A stretch of 64,000 nucleotides of DNA from contig DASXUQ010000010.1 of NCBI GenBank assembly GCA_036504735.1, positions 186,001 through 250,000 of the forward strand, written 5' to 3'. Numbering within the stretch: the stretch's first letter is position 1; every line of letters starts with the position of its first letter. The notes beneath the pieces are model-generated. The model was not told the origin of the DNA. It did no database searches and worked only from the letters and a program-made list of their open reading frames with translations. Positions 44,194-52,089 of the stretch are shown piece after piece. The position numbers and the translations under genes were made by a program. The DNA is from a bacterium. GTDB taxonomy: Bacteria; Electryoneota; RPQS01.

Positions 44194-44949
44194 ATGGCCC
44201 CTATGCCGTCCTTGACCGCGCTCGCAGCCCCGGTCTACTTCCTGTCCGATGCACATCTCGGCGCGATTCTTATCCCGGATGTCCACCAACAAGAACTGAA
44301 ACTAAACCACCTGCTGGACCGAGTGTCCGATAACGGGCGGAGCCTTGTGCTGGTCGGAGATCTGTTCGACTTCTGGTATGAATGGCGGCACGTGATTCCC
44401 AAGTCGCCGTTCCGCGTGCTTGCCCGGCTGCGGCAACTTGCCGATCACGGTGTAGCGATCCATTACCTGGCCGGCAATCACGATTTCCGGTTGCGGGGAT
44501 TTCTGGAGAGCGACGTGGGAATGCGGATTCATCAGGACACTCTGTCCGCGGAAATCGGCGGGCAGCCCGTGTACATTTTCCACGGTGACGGTGTGCTGGA
44601 GCGGGATCATGGGTACCGCTTCGTGAAGAAAGTCCTGCGCAACCGCGCCGCCCAACGCGTGTTCTCCTGTATTCATCCGGATCTGGCCATGCGTCTGGCA
44701 CACGGCACCAGTGTGACCAGCCGCGCCGTCATCAAGTCCAATCCGAATGACGACGCCGAATACCTGAGTTATGCCCGGAAGAGGTTTGCCGAGGGCTACC
44801 GTGGGGTCGTGATGGGGCACACCCATCGCCCGGTGGAACATAAGGAAGACGGCTGCACGTACGTCAACCTCGGCGACTGGATTATCCACTATACCTTCGG
44901 TTTGCACGACGGCACATCGCTCGGCCTGCAACGGCTTGCAGAGACCTGA
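44194..44949 (+). CDS. lpxH: UDP-2,3-diacylglucosamine diphosphatase (LpxH-like)
   Basis: 251 residues from ATG 44194 (ATG 44203 is an alternative). A calcineurin-like metallophosphoesterase with SDAHLG (19-24), GDLFDFWYEW (55-64), GNHDF, HGDG and GHTHRP. The long GDLFDFWYEW form and the later Arg/Tyr-rich insertion fit LpxH, which splits UDP-diacylglucosamine to lipid X in lipid A synthesis at the inner membrane. No ribosome site is visible, and the promoter suggests a leaderless mRNA. In-frame codons upstream (TTG 44158) fall within the promoter and are rejected. Confidence 0.88.
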   Translation: MAPMPSLTALAAPVYFLSDAHLGAILIPDVHQQELKLNHLLDRVSDNGRSLVLVGDLFDFWYEWRHVIPKSPFRVLARLRQLADHGVAIHYLAGNHDFRLRGFLESDVGMRIHQDTLSAEIGGQPVYIFHGDGVLERDHGYRFVKKVLRNRAAQRVFSCIHPDLAMRLAHGTSVTSRAVIKSNPNDDAEYLSYARKRFAEGYRGVVMGHTHRPVEHKEDGCTYVNLGDWIIHYTFGLHDGTSLGLQRLAET

Positions 44950-45023
44950 GAGCCTTTCGTCTGATCATCGTCTTTTGCCGCGCGCCCGGCGTCCGGTAAA
45001 GTCACTTCATAAACATTTCGCAT

Positions 45024-47204
45024 TTGAGCGTTCCAAAGTCTCCGACTTCCAAAGAACCCCGCCCACGCGGGAAGCGCACGGTGCTGTGGCTGGTGTTGAT
45101 TGCCGCCGCGGTGATCCTGACCGGCGGGACCGGTTTCTACCTGTATCTGCGCAGCGGCATGCCGTCGGTGGAGCAGCTCGAGAATTTCGAGCCGCAACTC
45201 TCGACCAAAATTGTCGACCGCAACGGCGATCTCCTCAAGGAGATCTATACGCAGCGGCGGAGTTACGTCCCCCTTTCCGAAACCACGCTCTGGGTGACCA
45301 AGGCATTTCTGGCGATTGAGGACCACAAGTTCTACGAACACTGGGGGCTGCGGCCCATGGCACTGGTGAAGGCCGTGCTCGAGAGTGTGGTTCGCTTCGA
45401 TTTCCATTTCCGCGGCGCATCGACCATTACCCAGCAGCTTGCCCGCAACCTTTATTATACCTCCCAGCGGAATATCGTTCGTAAACTGCGCGAGGCGCTC
45501 ACCGCCATCGAGATCGAGCGCTACTACTCGAAGGACGAAATCCTCGAGATGTATCTCACGCAGACCTATTTCGGGGCCGGAGCCTACGGTATTGCCGCTG
45601 CGGCCAGTACGTACTTCTCCAAATCTCCCGCCGACCTGACTCCCGAAGAAGCGGCGCTGATGGCCGCCATTCCCAAGTCTCCCACACGCTATAATCCGCT
45701 GGCCAATCCGGAGAACGCCCTCACGCGCCGCAACGCGGTGCTGATGCGTATGCGCGAAGTCGGTTATCTCAATGATGCCGCCTATAATGAAGCGCGCAAG
45801 AAGCCGCTGGGCTTGAGGCCATCCACCATTGACGGCAGCCTGGGCATTGCCCCCTATTTTACGGAGACGATCCGCCAGCAGCTCAACTCCATTGGCCGTA
45901 CGTACAATTTCGATCCCTATAAGGATGGCGTCACGGTGCACACCACGCTGGATGCCACCTTGCAGGCCTGCGCCGAGGATGCCATCGGCTCATCGCTGCC
46001 GGAATTGCAGAAGCGCGTAAACACCACTTTCCGCGAAACGGAACTGTCCTGGATCCTGCAGAAGGTCTATCCTAATGCCTCGGTAAAAGAGCGGCGGAGG
46101 CTCAGCACGGAGAGCCGCACTGTAGACTCTCTGGCCAACATCTACATGCCGGTGCAGGTGGCGTTCATTGCGCTGGATCCGTCCACGGGCGGAATTCTGG
46201 CGATGGTGGGCGGACGCGACTTTCTGGAATCCAAATTCAACCGCGCGGTGCAGGCTGTAAGGCAGCCGGGCTCCTGTTTCAAACCGTTTGTCTATGCAAC
46301 GGTGCTGGACCAGGGCATTCCGATTACGACGCGCGTTTCCAATGAGCATATCAGCTTGCCCGGAGGCGGTGGGAAGACCTGGTCGCCGCAGAACTATGAC
46401 GGCGACTACGGCGGGACGGTGGATCTGCGTGAAGGTCTGTACAAGTCGCTGAATGTTGTCGCCGTGCGGCTGATTCACGATTACACCTCGGCCAAAAATG
46501 TGGCCGCCATGGCCCACAAACTGGGGATCACGACGCAACTGGATCCGTACGACGCCCTTGCGCTGGGTTCGTCGGGAGTGATCCCGCTGGATCTGGCGTC
46601 GGCCTTTGCGGTGTTCCAATCGGGCGGTGTGTGGTCCAAGCCGATGTATATGACCGAAATTAATGATCAGTTCGGTCAGCCGATTGTCAACTACCGCCCC
46701 GAGCATAAGGCGGTGCTTTCCGAACAGACGGCTTTTCTGGTGCAGTCGCTACTGCGGTCGGTGGTGGACCGCGGCACGGCGGCGGGACTCCGGGGGCAGT
46801 ACGGATTCCGCCAGCCGGCGGCGGGCAAAACCGGCACCACCAACGATTACACCGATGCCTGGTTTGTGGGCTTTACTCCGCACCTTCTGGCCGGCGTGTG
46901 GGTAGGGCTGGACGATCCTTCCAAATCTCTGGGCCGGGGCATGCAGGGCGCGCGCGCCGCGCTGCCGATCTGGGCCAAGTTTATTGTGGAAGCCTACAAG
47001 GAATTAGAATATCCCGCCGACGATTTTGATGTGCCGAAGGGCGTGACGTCCGCCTCGGTCTGTGATGACACCGACATGCTGGCCACGCCCAATTGTCCGC
47101 GGGTGCACACCGAATATTTCAACAGCAAATTTCCGCTCCCCGACCCGTGCACGCTGCACGGCGGAACGAAGAGCGCGAAAAAACAGAGGCCGAGCCTCTT
47201 CTAA
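45024..47204 (+). CDS. Penicillin-binding protein 1A-type (bifunctional)
   Basis: 726 residues. N-terminal membrane anchor at 19-42. The GT51 glycosyltransferase domain has E99 in AIEDHKFYEHWG, GASTITQQLARNL and EMYLTQTYFGAGAYG. The transpeptidase domain has S417-x2-K420 (PGSCFKPF), SLN in YKSLNVVAV and KTGTTNDYTDAWF near 600. It polymerises and cross-links peptidoglycan. The start is a TTG without a clear ribosome site; no better in-frame start precedes the anchor. There is an insertion of about 60 residues (ELQKRVNTTFRETELSW onward) between the domains. Confidence 0.93.
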   Translation: MSVPKSPTSKEPRPRGKRTVLWLVLIAAAVILTGGTGFYLYLRSGMPSVEQLENFEPQLSTKIVDRNGDLLKEIYTQRRSYVPLSETTLWVTKAFLAIEDHKFYEHWGLRPMALVKAVLESVVRFDFHFRGASTITQQLARNLYYTSQRNIVRKLREALTAIEIERYYSKDEILEMYLTQTYFGAGAYGIAAAASTYFSKSPADLTPEEAALMAAIPKSPTRYNPLANPENALTRRNAVLMRMREVGYLNDAAYNEARKKPLGLRPSTIDGSLGIAPYFTETIRQQLNSIGRTYNFDPYKDGVTVHTTLDATLQACAEDAIGSSLPELQKRVNTTFRETELSWILQKVYPNASVKERRRLSTESRTVDSLANIYMPVQVAFIALDPSTGGILAMVGGRDFLESKFNRAVQAVRQPGSCFKPFVYATVLDQGIPITTRVSNEHISLPGGGGKTWSPQNYDGDYGGTVDLREGLYKSLNVVAVRLIHDYTSAKNVAAMAHKLGITTQLDPYDALALGSSGVIPLDLASAFAVFQSGGVWSKPMYMTEINDQFGQPIVNYRPEHKAVLSEQTAFLVQSLLRSVVDRGTAAGLRGQYGFRQPAAGKTGTTNDYTDAWFVGFTPHLLAGVWVGLDDPSKSLGRGMQGARAALPIWAKFIVEAYKELEYPADDFDVPKGVTSASVCDDTDMLATPNCPRVHTEYFNSKFPLPDPCTLHGGTKSAKKQRPSLF

Positions 47205-47219
47205 CCTGAGGAACCTGTT

Positions 47220-48419
47220 ATGTCTACCTTGTGCCGTCGCCGTAATCGCGGAAGTGTGGCACTCGTTGTCAGTATTATCGTCGTCGTGCTGGTGGTGGTG
47301 GTACTGGTCTTCCATTTTGTCTCCCGCCGTCAGCCCGCCGAGGTCAAGAATTTCCAGGAATTGGTGATGCACGTTGACAAGCTCAACACGCAGATCTCCG
47401 ATCGCGAAGGCAAGATCATGGATCTGGTGCGCAAGTACAACGCGAGTCATCCCAATGCGGCCTTCGATACCACCGGCATCGCGGCGATGGGACTCTCCCC
47501 GGAGCAGGCCGAAATTCTCTCCAAGCGCGTCTCGCAGGAGAAAGACGTCTCCTATCGCGGACTGCTGCAGGAAGTGATCAGCCTCAACGGCGAAGTCGAC
47601 AAGTTGAACCAGCAAATGGACGAGCTGCGCTCGCAGCTTCCCAAACCCTATGCCGTGCAGCAGGGAGACAGCCATTTCAAGGTCTGTCTGGAATGGTTGA
47701 CCAGCGAGAAGGGCGTGCCCGAGGATGAAGCGGTGAAGCTCATCGAACAGTCCGCGTTGACGCAGGAACTGCTCCCCGGGTTCGAGGTCTGGAACTATTA
47801 CGAGGCTCCGAAGGCGGAAGGAGACAAGCCGATCTTTGGAACGTTTGTGACGCAGGGCACCGCGAAGCTCTCACCCAATGCCCTGGCTCGTTCGACCAAG
47901 CGCCGGATTGATTCGGAACGCCAGAACCTGATTCAGGCCCGCAATCAGAAGGAAGAAGAGGTCAAGGATCTGGAGACCCGCCGCGCCGAACTGACGGACC
48001 AGATCAAGGGTCTCGAGGAAGAGCGCAAGAACATGATGAACCAGATGGGCGAAATGGCGCAGAAGAACGAATCTCTTGCCCGTCAGCTCGCCTCGGTTTT
48101 TTATGTGGTGGGAACGTTCAAGGATCTCAGCAAGCAGGGGATCATCAAAAAACCGACGCTGGGCAAGTGGCAGTCCTCGGACATGGACAAGATCCAGAAC
48201 CCGAGCGTGCTGGACACGCGTGCCGATACGCGTATCACGTTTACCGCGGCATCGGTAGGATTGGGCCGCATCAATCAGGTGTTGCTCTTCCCGCGCTCCT
48301 ATGACGAAGGTCAGGATTTCAAGATCACGGTCAGTGAAGACAAGCAGACGGTGACGATTGATCTTTTGAAGCGTGAGAAGTTCCAGCTTTCCAAGCTGGC
48401 CGTGGCTGTAGATGGCTGA
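47220..48419 (+). CDS. Membrane-anchored coiled-coil protein with LysM-like segment
   Basis: 399 residues. A single hydrophobic helix at 14-34 (VVSIIVVVLVVVVLVFHFV) places the rest outside the cytoplasm. Coiled coils cover 45-70, 100-140 and 230-290. A stretch at 144-190 (YAVQQGDSHFKVCLEWL, then PGFEVW) resembles a LysM module. The C-terminal part has VFYVVGTFKDLSKQGIIKKP, like the YVIGTKKELKxxGII motif of Cbp1-type coiled-coil proteins common in Bacteroidota. The role is unknown; peptidoglycan binding would fit the PBP gene 15 bases upstream. Confidence 0.75.
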   Translation: MSTLCRRRNRGSVALVVSIIVVVLVVVVLVFHFVSRRQPAEVKNFQELVMHVDKLNTQISDREGKIMDLVRKYNASHPNAAFDTTGIAAMGLSPEQAEILSKRVSQEKDVSYRGLLQEVISLNGEVDKLNQQMDELRSQLPKPYAVQQGDSHFKVCLEWLTSEKGVPEDEAVKLIEQSALTQELLPGFEVWNYYEAPKAEGDKPIFGTFVTQGTAKLSPNALARSTKRRIDSERQNLIQARNQKEEEVKDLETRRAELTDQIKGLEEERKNMMNQMGEMAQKNESLARQLASVFYVVGTFKDLSKQGIIKKPTLGKWQSSDMDKIQNPSVLDTRADTRITFTAASVGLGRINQVLLFPRSYDEGQDFKITVSEDKQTVTIDLLKREKFQLSKLAVAVDG

Positions 48420-48438
48420 GACGAGATGCTGAAAGCAC

Positions 48439-48497
48439 ATGCGTTCAGCGAAATACTACTCAATGAGTCTCATTGTGTCTGTTTCGCTGAACTGCAT
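48439..48497. repeat. Long nested inverted repeat
   Basis: GTTCAGCGAAA (48443-48453) pairs perfectly with TTTCGCTGAAC (48482-48492), extended by ATGC/GCAT with one bulge. Inside, CAATGAG and CTCATTG form a second stem. A T5 run follows five bases later, so it may end the upstream transcript. Its size and nesting exceed an ordinary terminator. Confidence 0.6.
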
Positions 48498-48557
48498 GGC
48501 GGATTTTTAGCATTTAAGCGATCTGGGGAACTTTGAGCCAGTTGCGTCGTATCAGGC

Positions 48558-48575
48558 ATAACACAGAAGTGTTAT
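48558..48575. promoter_or_regulatory. Palindrome ATAACAC-N4-GTGTTAT, possible operator
   Basis: A perfect 7-base inverted repeat with a 4-base centre lies 36 bases before a small gene. A TTGACA overlaps its right edge (48576-48581), so a dimeric repressor bound here could block a promoter. No good -10 hexamer at 17 bases is seen. Confidence 0.35.
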
Positions 48576-48611
48576 TTGACAGTAAGGCTATGCTAATTCT
48601 GGAGACCTGCC

Positions 48612-48797
48612 GTGACAAATTCCTCACAGATGCTTCCTGAAAATCCTGATGGCACGGACGCTCTGCAAGACGGCTGGGTGACGCCTTCGAAGACGCCTCG
48701 CAAATCGGCCGCACAGACCTCGCCCCACACGCCGGATCCTAAAACAGATTCCGACACCTGGGATAAGGTTCAAGACGGCTGGGACAAACATAAATAG
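48612..48797 (+). CDS. Small acidic hypothetical protein with repeated QDGW
   Basis: 61 residues, GTG start with GGAGA eight bases upstream. The protein is polar and Pro/Ser/Thr-rich, with no signal peptide or membrane segment. A short motif occurs twice: DALQDGWVTP near the start and DKVQDGWDKHK at the end. A strong terminator follows 25 bases after the stop, supporting a real transcript. Family and function unknown. Confidence 0.6.
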   Translation: MTNSSQMLPENPDGTDALQDGWVTPSKTPRKSAAQTSPHTPDPKTDSDTWDKVQDGWDKHK

Positions 48798-48822
48798 CCC
48801 CGCACACATTTCCCGACAATTC

Positions 48823-48850
48823 AAAGGCCGCGATTGCTCGCGGCCTTTTT
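48823..48850 (+). terminator. Rho-independent terminator of the small gene
   Basis: AAAGGCCGCGA (48823-48833) pairs over 11 bases with TCGCGGCCTTT (48838-48848), followed by a T-run. Confidence 0.92.
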
Positions 48851-48873
48851 ATGTCTATAAATGAAGTGATGGC

Positions 48874-50052
48874 CTATGTCGATTTGCGTTTCGACAGGAT
48901 GATGCGGATCCAGTCTCTGGGAGTAGAGAGTTCTCCTCTGCGCTCACGCCATAACAGCACCAGCGCAAGGCCCATGAACAGAATGTTGGGCGCCCACATG
49001 GCAATCCATGGTGCGACGCGGCCGCGGTCGGCGATGTCCTCGCCGCCGATCAGGAAGACCCAATACACCAGGAAGAAGACGATGGAGTACCCCGCCGAAA
49101 CTCCGATGCCCGACTTCTTCACCCACTGACCGAGCACCGATCCTAAGATGGCAAAGACGATACACGCCGCGGGGATGGAGAATTTCTTATTGACCTCGAC
49201 CTTGAGGTTGTTCAGTTCCCGCCGGTTGGTCTTCAGTGAATCAGTCTTTTCGATCTGCTTGATGCGGCTTAAAAGCTGCACGGTATTCAGCTCCCGCTCG
49301 CCCCGCCAGTCCGACTCCGTACGCCGTAACGACATTTCGGGAGAATAGATCCGGAACACGGCCCGGGAAAAATTCGTAATCTGAAAATCGGAGGGTTTTG
49401 CGCGGGTGGCGCGGTCTATCTCCCCGTCCCGCAGCAAAAACTCAAAACTCTCGGTGTTCTCGTTGTAGCGCAGCACGCCGTTCTTGGCGGTGATGGTGCT
49501 GCTGTACTCGGGATCATTCTCCTGATAGACCACTACGTCCTTGACCTCGGAGGTGGTCTGGTTGACGTCCCGCGCAATCATCACATAGCCCGGAATATCG
49601 GAAAGAAAGACTCCCGGCTCGAGGACCATGGTGGGCTTCTTGCGTCGAATGTCGGCCTGAAGCTGCCGGGCGCGGTGGTTCATCTGGGGCAGCGCCTGAT
49701 CATTGAACAGGGCCACCGACAGGGCAATCAGAACGCCCATGAACAGCGCCGGGCCGATCAGCCGCAGAGGCCCGGACCCGGAGGACTTGAGGGCAACAAT
49801 CTCGCCGTCGGAGGACAGCCTCGCGTAACTGGACAGCGTTCCCACCAGCACCGACATGGGCACAGCAAGCGCGACCATCCACGCCAGATTCAGGAAAAAG
49901 AACTCGGCAACGGTGGACAACGGCAGCCCCTTGCCCGCAATTCTTCCCAGCATCTGGAACAATAAGTTCAAGACAAACAAGAAGATAATCAGACTGAGGC
50001 TGAAGATAAACGGGGGGATAAATTCCCGAATGATGTAACGCCAGAACGTCAT
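48874..50052 (-). CDS. LptF/LptG-family permease (YjgP/YjgQ)
   Basis: 392 residues from ATG 50052 (TTFWRYIIREF-type start); the longer frame adds 20 residues of unlikely sequence. Three N-terminal membrane helices (about 10-35, 50-75, 95-120), a periplasmic jellyroll (130-290) and three C-terminal helices (from about 300, with PAACIVFAILGSVLGQW) match LptF/LptG. The pair forms the membrane channel of the Lpt lipopolysaccharide transporter with LptB. F and G cannot be told apart here. A second member is at 55552. Confidence 0.88.
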   Translation of the reverse strand: MTFWRYIIREFIPPFIFSLSLIIFLFVLNLLFQMLGRIAGKGLPLSTVAEFFFLNLAWMVALAVPMSVLVGTLSSYARLSSDGEIVALKSSGSGPLRLIGPALFMGVLIALSVALFNDQALPQMNHRARQLQADIRRKKPTMVLEPGVFLSDIPGYVMIARDVNQTTSEVKDVVVYQENDPEYSSTITAKNGVLRYNENTESFEFLLRDGEIDRATRAKPSDFQITNFSRAVFRIYSPEMSLRRTESDWRGERELNTVQLLSRIKQIEKTDSLKTNRRELNNLKVEVNKKFSIPAACIVFAILGSVLGQWVKKSGIGVSAGYSIVFFLVYWVFLIGGEDIADRGRVAPWIAMWAPNILFMGLALVLLWRERRGELSTPRDWIRIILSKRKST

Positions 50053-50129
50053 ACGGTAGGCTAACGCGCGATGGTGGAGGCGGTCTCCCAGGGGAACGGG
50101 TCTTGAAGCCAAAGATACGCCAAATTTTC

Positions 50130-50160
50130 TTGATTTTCACCTTGGAATGGCCTATATTTG
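50130..50160 (+). promoter_or_regulatory. Promoter TTGATT-N17-TATATT(TG) of tRNA-Ser
   Basis: TTGATT at 50130 and TATATTTG at 50153-50160 with exactly the same spacing as the promoters at 27647 and 44158. The start would be near 50165, about 27 bases before the tRNA. Confidence 0.75.
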
Positions 50161-50191
50161 TAGGCTTTTGAAAAGCTGGGCCATTTTGAGG

Positions 50192-50274
50192 GGAGGACTA
50201 GTCCTAATGGTAAGGCGGCGGTCTTGAAAACCGCTGGGCGAAAGCCCTTGGGGGTTCGAGTCCCTCGTCCTCCG
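50192..50274 (+). tRNA. tRNA-Ser (anticodon TGA)
   Basis: Acceptor GGAGGAC pairs with GTCCTCC plus discriminator G. Anticodon stem GCGGT/ACCGC encloses CTTGAAA with anticodon TGA. A long variable arm (GGGCGAAAGCCC) is typical of class II serine tRNA, and the T arm has GGTTCGAGTCC. CCA is not encoded. Confidence 0.95.
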
Positions 50275-50345
50275 CAAAGGAAACTAAGAAAGCACGAAAA
50301 TCCGAAATCCGCAGCGTAAAGGCAGACAAAACGGAAGACGGAGGG

Positions 50346-50792
50346 ATGATGAAGTCGGCCGCGACCACGGTGAAAGACTATCTGGCCGAATTGCCGGTGG
50401 AGCGCCGCGAGGCGATTGCAGCGGTGCGGAAGGTGATTCTGGCGAACCTCCCGGAAGGATACAAGGAGGTGATGGGCTGGGGGATGATCTGCTATGTGGT
50501 GCCGCTGTCCACCTATCCGGACACGTACAACGGGCAACCGCTGGCGATCGCGTCGCTAGGGTCGCAGAAAAATTACATGTCGCTGTACCTGTTGGGGGTG
50601 TATGGGCACAGGCCGACAGAGGAGTGGTTCCGCAAGGAATGGGCGGCGGCCGGCCTGAAACTGGACATGGGAAAATCCTGTGTGCATTTCAAGAAGTTGG
50701 AGGATCTGTCGCTGGATGTGGTCGGCAGGGTGATCGCGCGCATCCCGGTCGACCGGTTTATTGCCGCTTACGAGCAGGGGCGGAAAAAATAA
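50346..50792 (+). CDS. DUF1801-family protein
   Basis: 148 residues, soluble. The pattern is that of DUF1801/YdhG-like proteins: TVKDYLAELPVERREAIAAVR, then PEGYKEVMGWGMICYVVP, LYLLGVYG and a C-terminal helix with DRFIAAYEQ. Their fold is related to frataxin-like/YjbR domains; the biochemical role is unknown. GGAGGG touches the first ATG, so the second ATG (50349) may be the real start. It lies between two tRNA-Ser genes. Confidence 0.85.
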   Translation: MMKSAATTVKDYLAELPVERREAIAAVRKVILANLPEGYKEVMGWGMICYVVPLSTYPDTYNGQPLAIASLGSQKNYMSLYLLGVYGHRPTEEWFRKEWAAAGLKLDMGKSCVHFKKLEDLSLDVVGRVIARIPVDRFIAAYEQGRKK

Positions 50793-50902
50793 TCAATATT
50801 TTATTTTGCGATGGCCGGCCTTATGGCGCCGGGTGCGCGTCGCGCACACATGGAACGTTACCTCGAAGGTAGATAGTAAAGCCGTTATGAAGGGAGCTTG
50901 TC

Positions 50903-51220
50903 ATGGCAGTGCTCGTTCTGGTCGACGTACCGGGTGTCAAGAAGCAGGACTATGAGAACCTGCGCAAGGAAGTCCGCTGGGAAGATAATCCGCCCAAAGG
51001 CGCGATGATTCATGTCGCCGGGGTTGATGAGTCCGGCGTGATGCATGTATCCGATGTCTGGACATCGGAGGAAGACTTCAATAACTTCGTGACAACACGG
51101 CTGATGCCGGGATTTCGTAAGTTCAATCTTCCGCAGCCGGTAGCCAAGATCTATCAGGTTCACAATGCCAATGTGTTCGACCTGATTGATCAATTGAAAC
51201 CGGCGCCAATGACACGGTAG
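50903..51220 (+). CDS. Small dimeric alpha/beta-barrel (ABM-like) protein
   Basis: 105 residues. The pattern of strand-helix-strand with GVDESGVMHVSDVWTSEEDFNNFV and a final strand KIYQVHN resembles antibiotic-biosynthesis-monooxygenase-like (ABM) dimeric barrels. Here the typical line is ‘D-x-W-x-S-x-E-x-F-x-x-F’. AGGGAG sits 6 bases before the ATG. Substrate and partner cannot be inferred. The 110-base gap before it shows nothing further. Confidence 0.65.
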   Translation: MAVLVLVDVPGVKKQDYENLRKEVRWEDNPPKGAMIHVAGVDESGVMHVSDVWTSEEDFNNFVTTRLMPGFRKFNLPQPVAKIYQVHNANVFDLIDQLKPAPMTR

Positions 51221-51243
51221 ATCGGAATGTGAATTCAGAAGCC

Positions 51244-51260
51244 AGAATGTCGGCGCAGGA
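51244..51260. repeat. 17-base repeat shared with 40448-40464
   Basis: AGAATGTCGGCGCAGGA occurs here, before tRNA-Ser 2, and again at 40448-40464, just after the hybrid kinase gene. Both copies are intergenic and in the same orientation. Confidence 0.6.
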
Positions 51261-51300
51261 TTCCTTTGGCTTTTTGGATTTTTGATGTTTTGGCTTTTGA

Positions 51301-51390
<90 letters not shown>

Positions 51391-51428
51391 CAAATAGTTT
51401 TCCCTATTTTAGAATTATTGGTGCTCTT

Positions 51429-51902
51429 ATGCAGAAGATTACAACCTTCTTATGGTTCGATAATCAAGCGGAAGAGGCGGCGAAACTTTATGTATCGCTG
51501 TTCAAAAATTCGAAGATCCTGAACATCACGCGGCACGAGGGCGCGGGACCCGATGGCACTGAGACGGTGGCCGTCGTTGATTTCCAGTTGGACGGGCAAC
51601 TGTTCATGGCAATGAATGCCAAGGGGCCGTTCAAATTCACCGAAGCCATTTCCTTCATGGTAAACTGCGAGACGCAGGAGGAAGTGGACAGACTGTGGGA
51701 GAAGCTTACAGAAGGCGGTGAGGAATCCATGTGCGGCTGGCTCAAGGATCGATTCGGATTATCCTGGCAGATTACTCCGATAATCCTGAATAAGATGATG
51801 GCCGATCCAAATCGGAAGAAAGCAAACGCCGTGATGCAGGCGATGCTCGGGATGCAGAAGATCGACATTGCGGCGCTGAAACGGGCCTACGATCAGGGGT
51901 GA
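51429..51902 (+). CDS. VOC-family (PhnB / 3-dmu-9_3-mt-like) protein
   Basis: 157 residues with the glyoxalase-fold PhnB pattern: ITTFLWFDNQAEEAAKLYVSLF at the start, DFQLDGQLFMAMNAKGPF in the middle, then CGWLKDRFGLSWQITP and a C-terminal helix with AVMQAMLGMQKIDI. The name ‘3-demethylubiquinone methyltransferase’ for this Pfam family is misleading; these are small metal- or ligand-binding proteins of mostly unknown role. It begins 38 bases after the tRNA. Confidence 0.9.
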   Translation: MQKITTFLWFDNQAEEAAKLYVSLFKNSKILNITRHEGAGPDGTETVAVVDFQLDGQLFMAMNAKGPFKFTEAISFMVNCETQEEVDRLWEKLTEGGEESMCGWLKDRFGLSWQITPIILNKMMADPNRKKANAVMQAMLGMQKIDIAALKRAYDQG

Positions 51903-52089
51903 TTCCGCCACGGTCATCCGCGGCAGGGCGGCAAAGGCGCTGAGCTAAAGGGTGACCGGAATTCATCAGCCTGCGGTTTCCCTGTTCCCCCATGGCGTAT
52001 CCTATGTGACGCGCGTGCTACGCCTCCGGAGCACGCGTTTTTGTTGCAGGAAGCGGACGAAAGAAGAACGAAAGCTGAACGAGTTCGCA

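Noticed and set aside
48576-48600. Full sigma-70 promoter before the 61-residue gene
   Set aside because: TTGACA is present, but the only -10-like hexamer (TAATTC) is 12 bases away, which is too close.
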